From: Mya arenaria
Taxonomy: Eukaryota > Mollusca > Bivalvia > Myida > Myidae
Length of the DNA: 64,000 bases
Direction of reading: 5' to 3'
NCBI RefSeq assembly: GCF_026914265.1
Contig: NC_069134.1
Location: 66,209,594-66,273,593, forward strand
The notes under the pieces: generated by a model
What the model saw: only the letters and a program-made list of their open reading frames with translations
What the model was told of the DNA's origin: nothing
Databases searched by the model: none
Translations under genes and position numbers: made by a program
Shown here: in pieces, positions 1 through 14,500 of the stretch
Position numbering within the stretch: position 1 is the stretch's first letter
How the letters are laid out: each line of letters opens with the position of its first letter

Positions 1-1315
1 ATCAGTTACACCAAGGGCGATGTTCGAGACACCAGATAAACCAAGAGCAGTGTACGAGACAGCAGAAATATCAAGGACGATGTACGAGACATCAGAAACA
101 CCAAGGGCGGTGTACGGAACACCAAAACACCAAGTGCGGTGTACGAGACACAAGATACACCACGGCCGATGTACGAGACACAAGATACACTACGAGCGGT
201 GTACGAGACAGCATATACACCAAAGGCGGTGTACGAGACACCAGATACACTACGAGCGGTGTACGAGACAGCATATACACCAAGGGCGGTGTACGAGACA
301 CCAGATACACCAAGTGCGGAGTACGAGACACCAGATACACTACGAGCTTTGTACGAGAAAGCATATACACCAAGGGCGGTGTACGAGACACCAGATACAC
401 CAAGTGCGGTGTACGAGACACCAGAAACGCAAAGGGCGGTGTGCGAGACACCAGATACACCATGGGAGGTGTACGAGACAGCAGATACACCAAGGGCGTG
501 TACGAGACACATGTTACACCAAGGACGATGCACAAGATACCATATACTCTAATGGCGGTGTACGAGACAACTGAAAAACCCAAGGGAAATGTACGTGAAA
601 CTAGATACACCAATGATGGAGTTTGCGACACCAAATACATCAAGGGCGTGGTATGAGACACCAGATACACCATGGGAGGTGTACGAGACACCAGACGCAC
701 CAAGGGCGGTGTACGAGACACCAGATACATCATGGAAGGTGTACGAGACACCAGACGCACCAAGGGCGGTGTACGAGACACTAGATACACAAAGAGCGTT
801 GTATGAGACACCAGATACACCAGGGGTTGTGTGCGAGACACCAGATACACCAAGGGCGATATACGAGACACCAGATACACCAAGGGCGGTGTGCGAGACA
901 CCAGATACACCAAAGACGGTGTACGAGACACTAGATACACAAAGGGCGTTGTGTGAGACAAGAAATACACCAAGGGTGATGTACGAGACACCAGATACAT
1001 TAAGGCGATGTACGAGACACCAGGTACACCATGGGCTGTGTACGAGACCCAAGATATACCAATAGCGGTGTACGAAACACCTGATACACCACAGCCGGTG
1101 TACGAGACACCAGATACACCAAGGGCGGTGTACGAGACACCAGGTACACCAAGGACGGTGTACGAGACACCAGATACACCAAGGACGGTGTACGAGACAC
1201 ATAATACACCAAGGACGGTGTACGAGACACATAATACACCAAGGACGGTGTACGAGACAAATAATACACCAAGGACGGTGTACGAGACACATAATACACC
1301 AAGGACGGTGAACAA
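1..1315. repeat. 30-bp minisatellite, left array
   Basis: Tandem units of 30 bp with core GGCGGTGTACGAGACACCAG. Because 30 is a multiple of 3 and the unit has no stop in several frames, long open frames arise on both strands (about 407 codons on the minus strand from 1315); they show only the 10-residue periodicity (YETPDTPRAV type) and are not genes. Runs off the left edge. Confidence 0.95.
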
Positions 1316-1326
1316 GAGTCAATATA

Positions 1327-1356
1327 CAACAACATCATCATCATCATCATTTTCAC

Positions 1357-1416
<60 letters not shown>

Positions 1417-1453
1417 TATCACCATCGTCATCATCGTCATCATTACCATTATT

Positions 1454-1503
<50 letters not shown>

Positions 1504-1505
1504 GA
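1327..1505. repeat. (TCA)n microsatellite
   Basis: Long run of TCA with a few interruptions (CACCATCG, TTACCATTATTTCC), separating two blocks of the 30-bp minisatellite. Confidence 0.95.
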
Positions 1506-1599
1506 TGATATCATCATCATCAACAACAATAACAATAGCAATTTTAACATTATATGTCTCTTGTGTCCAATGATACATCAAGGTCAGAGTACCAGATAG

Positions 1600-1920
1600 A
1601 CGAGGACCGGTGTACGAGTCATCAGTTACACCAAGGGCGATGTTCGAGACACCAGATAAACCAAGAGCAGTGTACGAGACAGCAGAAATATCAAGGACGA
1701 TGTACGAGACATCAGAAACACCAAGGGCGGTGTACGGAACACCAGAACACCAAGTACGGTGTACGAGACACAAGATACACCACGGCCGGTGTACGAGACA
1801 CCAGATACACTACGAGCGGTGTACGAGACAGCATATACACCAAAGGCGGTGTACGAGACACCAGATACACCAAGTGCGGAGTACGAGACACCAGATACAC
1901 TACGAGCGGTGTACGACCAG
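1600..1920. repeat. 30-bp minisatellite, second block
   Basis: Continuation of the left array. From 1620 it repeats the sequence starting at position 1 almost base for base for about 180 bp, then lacks several units. Ends abruptly at about 1917 in unique AT-rich DNA. Confidence 0.93.
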
Positions 1921-3726
1921 AACAATATTTAAATCGCGTTGTACTGCAGAAATAACATCACTAGATTCATAGTTTATATAACAAATGTAATATATTATAT
2001 ATAATATAACACGGTTTTCACGGAACGTGCACACGAACGAAAACATAGTGACCTTTAATAAATATTATAATATAAATTAAATATTGTTATATAAATTAAA
2101 TAGTACATTTCACTAGCGTGAGCCCCCTACAGTATCGAGTATTTTAGGATTCGCTTGTGTCAGGAACGACATTGACAATTCCGTAAAGCATCAGTACAAC
2201 GCGTGAAACGACGTCGTTTTTATCGAAAGTGAAATCAATAAAGATTATACCCTTTAAACATTCTAGTTATGGAAAAGATATTGCTTTATTTGAAATGTCA
2301 TTTTTTTTAATAGTCACTCTATTTTTCTAGAATTATGCAAAAAAAGATGTAATCATCTCCTTACGCTTGCCAATATAGCTCCGCTCAAGTACATTTTCAT
2401 TGATAATATTTAATTTTTCATTGACTTCTACGATTAACATCTTGAACGTCCTAAACTAACGATCAGATAATCATGCGTATTTAAATTTAATATATAGAAC
2501 CAATGGCATGGCTGAGGCAAAATATTCATGGACAAAAAGACATACGGTTGGCATGTACCTAACTTAAGAGGCATAGGAAGGATAGTATTTATTAAGCATA
2601 TTTTAACAACCAATAATAGGCATATAATAATGATCTACATCAATTAGGTCCTTTACATTATACAACATTTTTATCTTATAAGCAAAAAATGTCCTGTGGC
2701 GGCAGTTATGTAATCACAAAAAATGAGATTTATCTTTGAGTATGAGAAGGTAATGAAACTAGACTTGTTCCTGGTGTGTGCAATGGAATTAGCGGGACTT
2801 TTCAAACGCATTTGAGAATTGCCACGATTGCCTGCTTCTGAGGAGCATCACTTTACAAAAAATAGTTTCCTCCACATGATGCATATTCGCCCACACAAAA
2901 ATGCATTAATATTCACTATATACAGAAGTTTATAGATAATTAAAAGTAACCACCAATATTGTTCGAAAAGTATAATTGATCTCAGTAGAGATTGGCTTGA
3001 TATGGACAATTCGGCATTATTTAGAATAAAAAATGTATAGTTTGGTTTCATTCTAAAACTGATCGATATTTCCGAACCGCTATCCAATCGGTACCTATCG
3101 TTAACAGAAACTGCTCATGATATGTCGAGTAATATCTGTTAACCATACACTTATACGTTAAGAAATAGTTATCCTTCTTTCGGATCTTGATTTTGCAAGT
3201 AACGAATTTTACTTAACAAACCAAAAAGGGTTAAGTTTATATCAAGGAGTACTTAACACTGATAAATATCTTTTGTTTAATATTAAACTTACTTTCGATT
3301 CAGACACTTCAACCATAATCACCATACACTGACTCTCTTAGCAATTAATTGTAACAACAGTCACCGATGTTCCGGTACTTAAGAGATGCTCAGTTTGAAC
3401 AATTGTATTTCCCGCTGTGCAACACGGGACTCTTTTTTGTAAATATACTTAGAAAAAGCGCATTTTTATGACAACGACAATCAAAAGATACGGTTTGGCG
3501 AAGGTACACTCTTTTGGCTCTAGCTTTAGTCATCTCTGTTAAAGAATATTATACATATGTACACCAACTTGACATGATCATAAAGCAATCGAGTATGTAA
3601 TAATTATATAAAAGCACATATACGAATGGTACGTAATTTAAGTAACATGGAGATTACCAAAATACATTTTTTATAAAAAGCCCGTGGTGCCATATAAATG
3701 TCACATTGCTTATAAGTCCGTCGAAC
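1921..3726. other. No gene seen; downstream flank of gene A
   Basis: AT-rich sequence without coding-like frames or clear repeats. Any 3' UTR of gene A would lie in the upper part of this stretch. Confidence 0.4.
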
Positions 3727-3804
3727 TTAGTCGTTGAAATTGGAGTATGTTTCATTTTGTAGAATGTACTCCTTGATTACTTCATACACAAACTGAAACT
3801 GGTC
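3727..3804 (-). CDS. Gene A exon 23: C-terminus and stop
   Basis: Residues 1168-1192: DQFQFVYEVIKEYILQNETY then SNFND and TAA. This is the last PTP helix; the domain ends with almost no tail. No clear AATAAA was found within about 200 nt downstream. Confidence 0.88.
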   Translation of the reverse strand, partial: DQFQFVYEVIKEYILQNETYSNFND

Positions 3805-5505
3805 CTGAAAAATATGGTGTCATATTTATATTTGGTCTCACTGTCTTCAAAGTCTATGACACTGACGTTTTTAAACAAACGTGTTTGATCGTTTGTATTG
3901 CTTTGTTTCAGTCAGAGTTAACCTCCAAAGCATATCATGAAACACACATTTTTTTATTTTTTATAAAATAGCCTTCTGCTGAATGTTAGTCATGAACTTA
4001 TTACATTGCAATACTTGATGTTTAATAGCATCGTTAGACGTACCTTAGAAGGGTATATACGTACCACTGAGGGGATAATCTGTTCCCTGTAGTTCCTCAT
4101 CTCTTTGATGACCTGGGTAATAGCAACGTCTTGTTCTATCTTCATCCTCTCTAAGACTGCTGACACAACACAGAACAAGCCACTTCTGTCTGCTCCGTTC
4201 CTGTAGGTTTGACAAAGTAAGGATTAATCATCTATACATTGTTATTATGTGTCGTAACTTTTTACCCACTCCAAGACCGCTGATGCAACACAGAACAATT
4301 TAAGCCATTCCTCTCTACTCCGTTCCTATATGTTAAAATGAAAGGAATAATCAACTATACAACATACAAGTACGCGTAAGTTTTGATGCACATCCTTTCA
4401 AAGACCGCTGACGCAACATAAAATTAGTCGCTTCTGTCTGCTCCGTTTGTGAAGTTAAAAATGATCAATCATCGATATAACCACTAGTTCGTGTCTTGTC
4501 TCAAAGACCGCTTGGAAGACACAATAAGAACTGCACCTCCGACAGGCCTTCTTGGAAGTTTGCAAAAAATAACTTACTAATAAGGGGATAAATGGTTTGA
4601 TTTTTTGAAAACCGTTTATTTTTTAACACTATTCGCGAAAGTGTTTTGTGCAACCGAACGCAGGTTTTGCTCATTTGTTTTTGTTTACAACTTGAAAACT
4701 TAAGATTTATCGAGATAGGAGTGAAAACGGTCTGGGAGATCTTGGTTGACACTCCCTGACCGGTACGGTCATCTCTGACTCCAACAATTTTAATATAACG
4801 TGTATACATTTTTATAAAAATCTCGATGATAACATGAGGGTAATTTCGTTCAGGCATCATCGATTACAATTTTCTTTTCAGTTTGCGTCAAAGCAATAAT
4901 AAGGTAATAGTTATTTATTACTGCATAAGCACACCGTTTACAAAGTACTTTAAATATTTCAAGTACATACGTATGTCAAACATGAACACTTCATATTTGA
5001 AAGGGAAAGTTTTAATGGCACTTGTGATATAACTACTGTTAAAAGTATTATAATATATTAGTTACTTCCTTAAGAACTTATTTAAAAACACCATTTTGAT
5101 AGCAAAATATAATAAGGGTTCCCTATATATAATGCATTTCAAGTTGTTGGATGTCAGACTTAAAAGCAAAGAAGTGCATTTACTTACATGCAATGTACGA
5201 GAACAGGGTTGTTTCCTGATTGATGTTGCCAGTACTGCACTGCATCAAGGAGTCTTAAAACATCCCTAGGCGAAGAGGGCAACGCTGAATCATCCGGCCA
5301 ACCTTCGAACTGTATTTGTTGCAGTTTCCGTGTCTGTAACAAGTATTTCTTTTAATAAATGTTGTTCTGTTTATTCTTCATTACAATTCCCCTTTTGCTT
5401 CATCCACTTATTTATTAACATTTGAGTATATATAATATCATAAATATTTTATTGATTACTTTGGTTGTGTACATGATGTTGTTTTTCCGATGATAATGGA
5501 AAAGC

Positions 5506-5559
<54 letters not shown>

Positions 5560-8500
5560 TAAAAAAACATTAAAAACAAATGCATTACCTTTCCAAACCT
5601 ATTCAAGACAAGTGTTATTTTCCTCAAAACACCCTCGCATTCTTCGACTGTCTTGGCAATTGTCATGTTTTCATATGTTTCCGATTCCCCTTTCTCAGGC
5701 CAGTATATCTCGTCTTCCTTCAATCGACAGTTCATTAGTGAAATAAAAATAATGTAATCTCCACGTAATAATGCAATCAAGCCCAGTTGTCAATACTTTG
5801 AACTTGTTTAGAGGGAATTAAATCAAAGGCTGTAAAATTTAATGCTTATTGGACAAACTAACCGGGCACAAGTAGTTTCATTCACAGAAAACACTCTTTC
5901 AATTTCTTATCGACAAAATACAATCACCTACATATCATGTTCAGCAAAATCCATTGTATTATGAGATGTTAGATTAATGTACAAGTTGCAGGCTTCCTTT
6001 TCAATCCACGAACTCATGTGTATTTGCAAAATTGTTGAAATTGGTTAAATGAATACATTTTGAAATAAATCCAATCGTCCTCACTTTCACAACATTTTCG
6101 TTTCTCTCGCTGGCCTTTCGATACAATCTTAAGCGCTTACATATATCAAAACTTTTTCAAGAAAGGCAATTTTCGTAAATGAAGGTAATGTAAGCGACAG
6201 CTGATCTCCTATCCTAAAACGTGTATATAGTTGTACTGGGTAAATGGATACTGTATAACATATCAAATGGACCTCACCTTCATCTCACTCCTATTGTTCA
6301 TCATGACGATTGTATGGACATCGTGTTCCACCACTAGTCTCCAGAAGTCGGTCTTCGTCATCTCTAGAGGTGTCTGGGTGACGATGAACGCTCCCTTCTT
6401 CTTGTAGTTCTTCAACATATGGAACAAGGATTTAATATACGTTGACATTTTCTAATCGAGGGTTAAATGTTATATAAGACATAAGTATACTATACTTTTA
6501 TATCCGTCTAAAAATTTCGAAAAAAAAATAAAAAAATAAAAGCACATAATTCAAGTTCAAACCTTCCTATGGTCCACAAAACACATCCAAATACTTTTTC
6601 AAAGTTAGAGCATATCTTTTCACAAAGAACATGGTGATTTCCTCCTATGATCTAAAGAAATATATTTTGTTTCTTGATAATGTCAATGCAACATACCGGT
6701 AAGAAAACGGCGTTGATGTAATCAGGTTCTGACCTCTTTCCAGAGGGAGTCAAGTGCGGCATATGATCTGCGACTGTAAAACAATCAAATTATACATTAA
6801 TTAAGTATTAACTCATTTTAGGGAATTATTTCAGTGGATTAAAATTTACATATAAACACCATTACCTGGGAGAATGTTTGAATACCGATTCTTATTCCGG
6901 TTTCTCACTTCTTTTGCACTTACGTATTGACATTCATCAGCCATGGGAGACATTTTCTCCATTCTCTGTAAAAGGAACACATTATATAATCTGATAAAGC
7001 GTTCTAATGTGGTAAACCTTTAATTTGTTAATACATATAGTTTAATGCATGTGTGGATTGTCTGTGCTGTTTTCTATGTAATATATCTGTAAGTGTTTCT
7101 CGTTAAGGGTCCGTTGGACTTTGATCAGATTCATCGTGAAGGGTTTGGCTGTAGCAGTAGCTATCAATGTAAGTTTGATAATGAAAATGCGAACTAGTGT
7201 TTTTGCAATACTATTCATGTAATCTAATCACAGAAAAGAAAACAATTGCATCGTCTTAACTAGCAGATATTCATTGAAATAAGGAATGTCTGCCGTTTCT
7301 GTCAATGGAATAACTTTGACTTACAGAGAACTCGACATCAAGTTTTCGTTGGTCCTTGTCGAAAGACAGAAGTTCTTTATACGCTCTCAGGAATTTTGAT
7401 GCTGGTAGAGCTGATGTTGATAGCATCAACGTCTCAAGAAGCGCCATGTGCAGAAATATATACTGATCCTGAATGAAACTATAGTGACAGTTAATTTTGA
7501 AGGAACACATTTTAGATGTTCTAATATTGTTACTCTTGGTATGTCTTGAGTAGCATTTCCAAAATATAGTTTTCCTTAATCTAGCCGCAGTAATATCATT
7601 ATGTTAATAAGCCAGCCATTGAAAACACTGAGGATTACTTTTCAGATAAAAAACATTCTTAGCTGTTAGATATTGAATACACCGATCAACTGTTCTAATT
7701 GTCACCGAAATTGATTTTGTAAATATAAAAATATCATAATACAAAAATCAGCAATGTTTGTATTAGTTATTTTTGTACAACACACGTGTCAAGTTTCATT
7801 ATGATTTTGTTAAACGCAAAAGAAAGTAAATTTGCAATGATATCCCAATGGTCATCTCATACCAGTGTTTGAACCATATCGAGCCTCTGCCTTCTCAGTG
7901 TATTCACACACCCCACAGGATCCACATATCCTACTGTCGAGGCTTGCTCTGTCAGTACATTCAGGGCAATAAATGTTCCCGTTCGCCCCACACCAGCGCT
8001 GAGAATTTTCAGTGATAAGAATACAATAAATTTTAAGGTATCGTAAGGTGGGACATTACATAGACTACACAAGTTGCCAGAGTTGATCTTACTTATGCAG
8101 AGTGAATGGCTTTTAATATGTACAACCATTCAACAAGGAAGCGAAAACCAGTTTTGGTACATTTTCTTTCTTATTTGAGCGAAAAAGTCGCACAAACCTG
8201 CAGTGCACAATATCAGGGCCTTTTTCTTTTACAACGGCGGTGACAATCTTTTGGCGGAAGTGGACAAGTGATGATGCATATTTTGGCACACTTTTATCTG
8301 GCCAGGTAGTAAAATGAAAATGATAAACTATTCTCTCTTCTTCTCCATCCTGTTGAATGAAGTTTGACATTGTATCAGAAAAAAAACAGTTTAAAATGAC
8401 TTAATTTAACTCAACAAAGGTTAATTTCGATAGTAAACAGCAAATCAATTAATGTATTATTCGTTTCTAGGGCAATTCTAAAGATATTGTGATCTAGATA

Positions 8501-11500
8501 AGGTGTGGACCCACAATATGTTATTGTACACGTCTTACCTTTTGCAAAGCTAACCTTCGTATGACAAAGTCTGAAAATAGTTCTTCACTTCGATGTGTTA
8601 TTTTGAATTTGTCGTATTCTATACTTCCTTTATCCGGCCAATACTGAACGCACTTCATCTAGAATAAAACACGCAATATATACTAGTATAAGCAGAAAAA
8701 TGTGTTTTGATGTGAATTTATTTTATATTATTTATTTTTCAAACTAGATTTATTTTCTTTAATGAACGCATTAACGCGGGCTGTTCAAAGGCAAAACGAT
8801 CTTAACTGTTTCTAAACGACATTTGGCGACAGAATAAAACTCTAGCGCTAAAGTTAAGTCCAACTTCAATGTAGGCATTGCTGAATAGTACGACAGAGAC
8901 CAAATTAGCACTACATAGAAATCCGTGCTACAACATAGACCAAATTAGCTCTACATAGAAATCAATTATACAACATGGACCAAATGAGCACTACATAGAA
9001 ATCAATGATAAAACATAGACCAAATTAGCACTACATAGAAATCAATGATAAAACATAGACCAAATTAGCACTACATAGAAATCAATGATAAAACATAGAC
9101 CAAATTAGCACTACATAGAAATCAATGAAAAAAACATAGACCGATTGAGCACTACATAGAAATCAATGATACAACACAGACCAAATGAGCACTACATAGA
9201 AATCAATGATAAAACATAAACCAAATTAGCACTACATAGAGATCAATGATAAAACATAGACTAAATTAGCACTACATAGAAATCAATGATACAACACAGA
9301 CCAAATTAGCACTACATAGAAATCAATGATAAAACATAGACCAAATTAGCACTACATAGAGATCAATGATAAAACATAGACCAAATTAGCACTACATAGA
9401 AATCAATAATAAAACATAGACCAAATGAGCACTACATAGAAATCAATGATACAACATAGACCAAATGAGCACTACATAGAAATTAATGATACAACATGAA
9501 CCAAATTAGCACTACATAGAAATCAATGCTTCAACATAGGCCCAATTAGCACTACATAGAAATCAGTGCTACAACATGGACCAAATTAGCACTACATAGA
9601 AGTCAATGCCACAGCATAGACCAAGTTAGCACAACATAGAAATCAATGATACAACATAGACCAAATGAGCACAACATAGAAATCAGTGCTACAGCATAGA
9701 CCAAATTAGCACTACATAGAAAGCAGTGCTACAAGAAAGACCAAATTAGCGCTACATAGAAATCAATGATAAAACATAGACCAAATGAGCACTACATAGA
9801 AATCAATGATACTACATAGACCAAATTAGAACTACATAGAAATCAATGATAAAACATAGACCAAATGAGCACTACATGATACAACATAGACCAAATTAGC
9901 ACTACATAGAAATCAGTGCTACAACATAGATCAAATTAGCACTACATAGAAATCAATGATACAACATAGACCAAATGAACACTATATAGAAATCAATGAT
10001 ACAACATAGACCAAATGAACACTATATAGAAATCAATGATACAACTTGGACCAAATGAGCACTACATAGAAATCAATGATACAACTTGGACCAAATGAGC
10101 ACTACCTAGAAATCAATGATACAACACGCACCAAATGAGCACTACATAGAAATCAATGATACAACATGCACCAAATTAGCACTACATAGAAATCAATGAT
10201 ACAACCTTGACCAAATTAGCACTACATAGAAATCAATGATACAACATGGACCAAATGAGCACTACATAAAAATCAATGATACAACATAGACAACATGAGC
10301 ACTACATAGAAATCAATAATACAACACAGACCAAATTAGCACTACATAGAAATCAATGATAAAACATAGACCAAATAAGCACTACATAGAGATCAATGAT
10401 AAAACATAGACCAAATTAGCACTACATAGAAATCAATGATAAAACATAGACCAAATGAGCACTACATAGAAATCAATGATACAACATGGACCAAATTAGC
10501 ACTACATAGAAATCAATGATACAACATGGACCAAATTAGCACTACATAGAAATCAATGCTTCAACATAGGCCCAATTAGCACTACATAGAAATCAGTGCT
10601 ACAACATGGACCAAATTAGCACTACATAGAAGTCAATGCCACAGCATAGATCAAATTAGCACAACATAGAAATCAATGATACAACATAGACCAAATGAGC
10701 ACAACATAGAAATCAGTGCTACAGCATAGACCAAATTAGCACTACATAGAAAGAAGTGCTACAAGAAAGACCAAATTAGCGCTACATAGAAATCAATGAT
10801 ACAACATAGACCAAATGAGCACTACATAGAAATCAATGATACAACATAGACCAAATGAGCACTACATAGAAATCAATGATAAAACATAGACCAAATGAGC
10901 ACTACATAGAAATCAATGATAAAACATAGACCAAATGAGCACTACATAGAAATCAATGATAAAACATGGACCAAATGAGCACTACATAGAAATCAATGAT
11001 ACAACATGGACCACATTAGCACTATATAGAAATCAATGATACAACATGGACCAATTTAGCACTACATAGAAATTAATGATACAACATAGACCAAATGAGC
11101 ACTACATAGAAATCAATGATGCAACATAGACCAAATGAGCACTACGTAGAAATCAATGATACAACATAGACCAAATGAGCACTACATAGAAATCAATGAT
11201 ACAACTATGACCAAATGAGCACTACATAGAAATCAATGATAAAACATAGACCAAATGAGCACTACATAGAAATCAATGATAAAACATAGACCAAATGAGC
11301 ACTATATAGAAATCAATGATAAAACATAGACCAAATGAGCACTACATAGAAATCAATGATAAAACATAGACCAAATGAGCACTACATAGAAATCAATGAA
11401 AAAACATAGACCAAATGAGCACTACATAGAAATCAATGATACAACATAGACCAAATGAGCACTACATAGAAATCAATGATACAACATAGATCAAATGAGC

Positions 11501-14500
11501 ACTACATAGAAATCAATGATAAAACATAGACCAAATGAGATCTAAATAGAAATCAATGATAAAACATAGACCAAATGAGCACTGCATAGAAATCAATGAT
11601 AAAACATGGACCAAATGAGCACTACATAGACATCAATGATACAACATAGACCAAATGAGCACTACATAGAAATCAATGAAAAAACATAGACCTAATGAGC
11701 ACTACATAGAAATCAATGATAAAACATAGACCAAATGAGCACTACATAGAAATCAATGATACAACATAGACCAAATGAGCACTACATAGAAATCAATGAT
11801 ACAACTATGACCAAATGAGCACTACATAGAAATCAATGATAAAACATAGACCAAATGAGCACTAAATAGAAATCAATGATAAAACATAGACCAAATGAGC
11901 ACTACATAGAAATCAATGATAAAACATAGACCAAATGAGCACTACATAGAAATCAGTGCTACAACATAGATCAAATTAGCACTACATAGAAATCAATGAT
12001 ACAACATAGACCAAATGAACACTATATAGAAATCAATGAAAAAACATAGACCAAATGAGCACTACATAGAAATCAATGATAAAACATAGACCAAATGAGC
12101 ACTACATAGAAATCAATGATACAACATAGACCAAATGAGCACTACATAGAAATCAATGATAAAACATAGACCAAATGAGCACTACATAGAAATCAATGAT
12201 AAAACATAGACCAAATGAGCACTACATAGAAATCAATGATAAAACATAGACCAAATGAGCACTACATAGAAATCAATGATAAAACATGGACCAAATGAGC
12301 ACTACATAGAAATCAATGATACAACATGGACCACATTAGCACTATATAGAAATCAATGATACAACATGGACCAATTTAGCACTACATAGAAATTAATGAT
12401 ACAACATAGACCAAATGAGCACTACATAGAAATCAATGATGCAACATAGACCAAATGAGCACTACGTAGAAATCAATGATACAACATAGACCAAATGAGC
12501 ACTACATAGAAATCAATGATACAACTATGACCAAATGAGCACTACATAGAAATCAATGATAAAACATAGACCAAATGAGCACTACATAGAAATCAATGAT
12601 AAAACATAGACCAAATGAGCACTATATAGAAATCAATGATAAAACATAGACCAAATGAGCACTACATAGAAATCAATGATAAAACATAGACCAAATGAGC
12701 ACTACATAGAAATCAATGAAAAAACATAGACCAAATGAGCACTACATAGAAATCAATGATACAACATAGACCAAATGAGCACTACATAGAAATCAATGAT
12801 ACAACTATGACCAAATTAGCACTACATAGAAATCAATGATAAAACATAGACCAAATGAGATCTAAATAGAAATCAATGATAAAACATAGACCAAATGAGC
12901 ACTGCATAGAAATCAATGATAAAACATGGACCAAATGAGCACTACATAGACATCAATGATACAACATAGACCAAATGAGCACTACATAGAAATCAATGAA
13001 AAAACATAGACCAAATGAGCACTACATAGAAATCAATGAAAAAAACATAGACCAAATGAGCACTACATAGAAATCAATGATACAACATAGACCAAATGAG
13101 CACTACATAGAAATCAATGATACAACTATGACCAAATGAGCACTACATAGAAATCAATGATAAAACATAGACCAAATGAGCACTAAATAGAAATCAATGA
13201 TAAAACATAGACCAAATGAGCACTACATAGAAATCAATGATAAAACATAGACCAAATGAGCACTACATAGAAATCAGTGCTACAACATAGATCAAATTAG
13301 CACTACATAGAAATCAATGATACAACATAGACCAAATGAACACTATATAGAAATCAATGAAAAAACATAGACCAAATGAGCACTACATAGAAATCAATGA
13401 TAAAACATAGACCAAATGAGCACTACATAGAAATCAATGATACAACATAGACCAAATGAGCACTACATAGAAATCAATGATAAAACATAGACCAAATGAG
13501 CACTACATAGAAATCAATGATAAAACATAGACCAAATGAGCACTACATAGAAATCAATGATAAAACGTGGACCAAATGAGCACTACATAGACATCAATGA
13601 TACAACATGGTCCAAATGAGCACTACATAGAAATCAATGATAAAACATAGACCAAATGAGCACTACATAGAAATCAATGATACAACATAGACCAAATGAG
13701 CACTACATAGAAATCAATGATACAACATAGACCAAATGAGCACTACATAGAAATCAATGATACAACATAGACCAAATGAGCACTACATAGAAATCAATGA
13801 TACAACATAGACCAAATGAGCACTACAAAGAAATCAATGATACAACAAACACAAAACTAACTTTACATAGAATTCAATAATAAAACATAAAAAAATAGCA
13901 CAACATAGAAGTCAATAATTGAACATATACAAAATTAGAACTACATAGAAATCAATAATACAATAAAATCTAAAGGGTGAAGCCCGGCAGTCAAACATTT
14001 AATCAAAATCTCTGTTAAAAAGTACTGCATAAACCTTTTTATCCTCCTCAAGGTTGGTCAACATAACAATTTTGCCAATCCGCAGTTGCCAAACCATACG
14101 CCAGAAGTCAACCATTATCTCCTTAGTTGGACCTTAAATTACAAAAATCAAAGCGTTTCTTTCCAATGTTCAATAAAATATATTCTGCTTTGATAAAACG
14201 AAAAGATTTAATCAATTCCGATCGTTGGTCCGTGTATATACCGTATTTTCCTTTCTTTTTTTACAATTGAAAGTAAAAAACGAAAAAGGAACATACAAAT
14301 CCTTATTCGTTTTTTTTTTACTAAATAGAAAACCACAATTATAAGGCTTTTTCCTTTTCCATTTTTTTTCAATTATAACCTCGGAATACAGAACAAGAAC
14401 ACATGTTTTTATAGCGTGATAGGAAAATACTTTCAATGTTCGTTTTCTACTCAGTCAAAAGAAAAACGAAAAAAGATTTTCTTTTTTCGTTTTTTACTTT

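Noticed and set aside
92..1315. 407-codon minus-strand frame with SYTVLGV-type repeats
   Set aside because: Artefact of the 30-bp unit being stop-free and a multiple of three; no start context, domain or signal peptide.
4501..4860. 119-codon minus-strand frame next to the exon 22 copies
   Set aside because: Only its last few codons overlap the decayed exon stub; the rest has no PTP or other motif and lies in the intron.
5415..5780. Poly-histidine protein
   Set aside because: The His run is the (GAT)n intronic microsatellite read in one frame; the real coding part is gene A exon 20 only.
8890..13965. CRISPR-like regular array
   Set aside because: There is no alternation of constant repeats and unique spacers; the whole 40-bp unit is repeated. 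Eukaryotic minisatellite.
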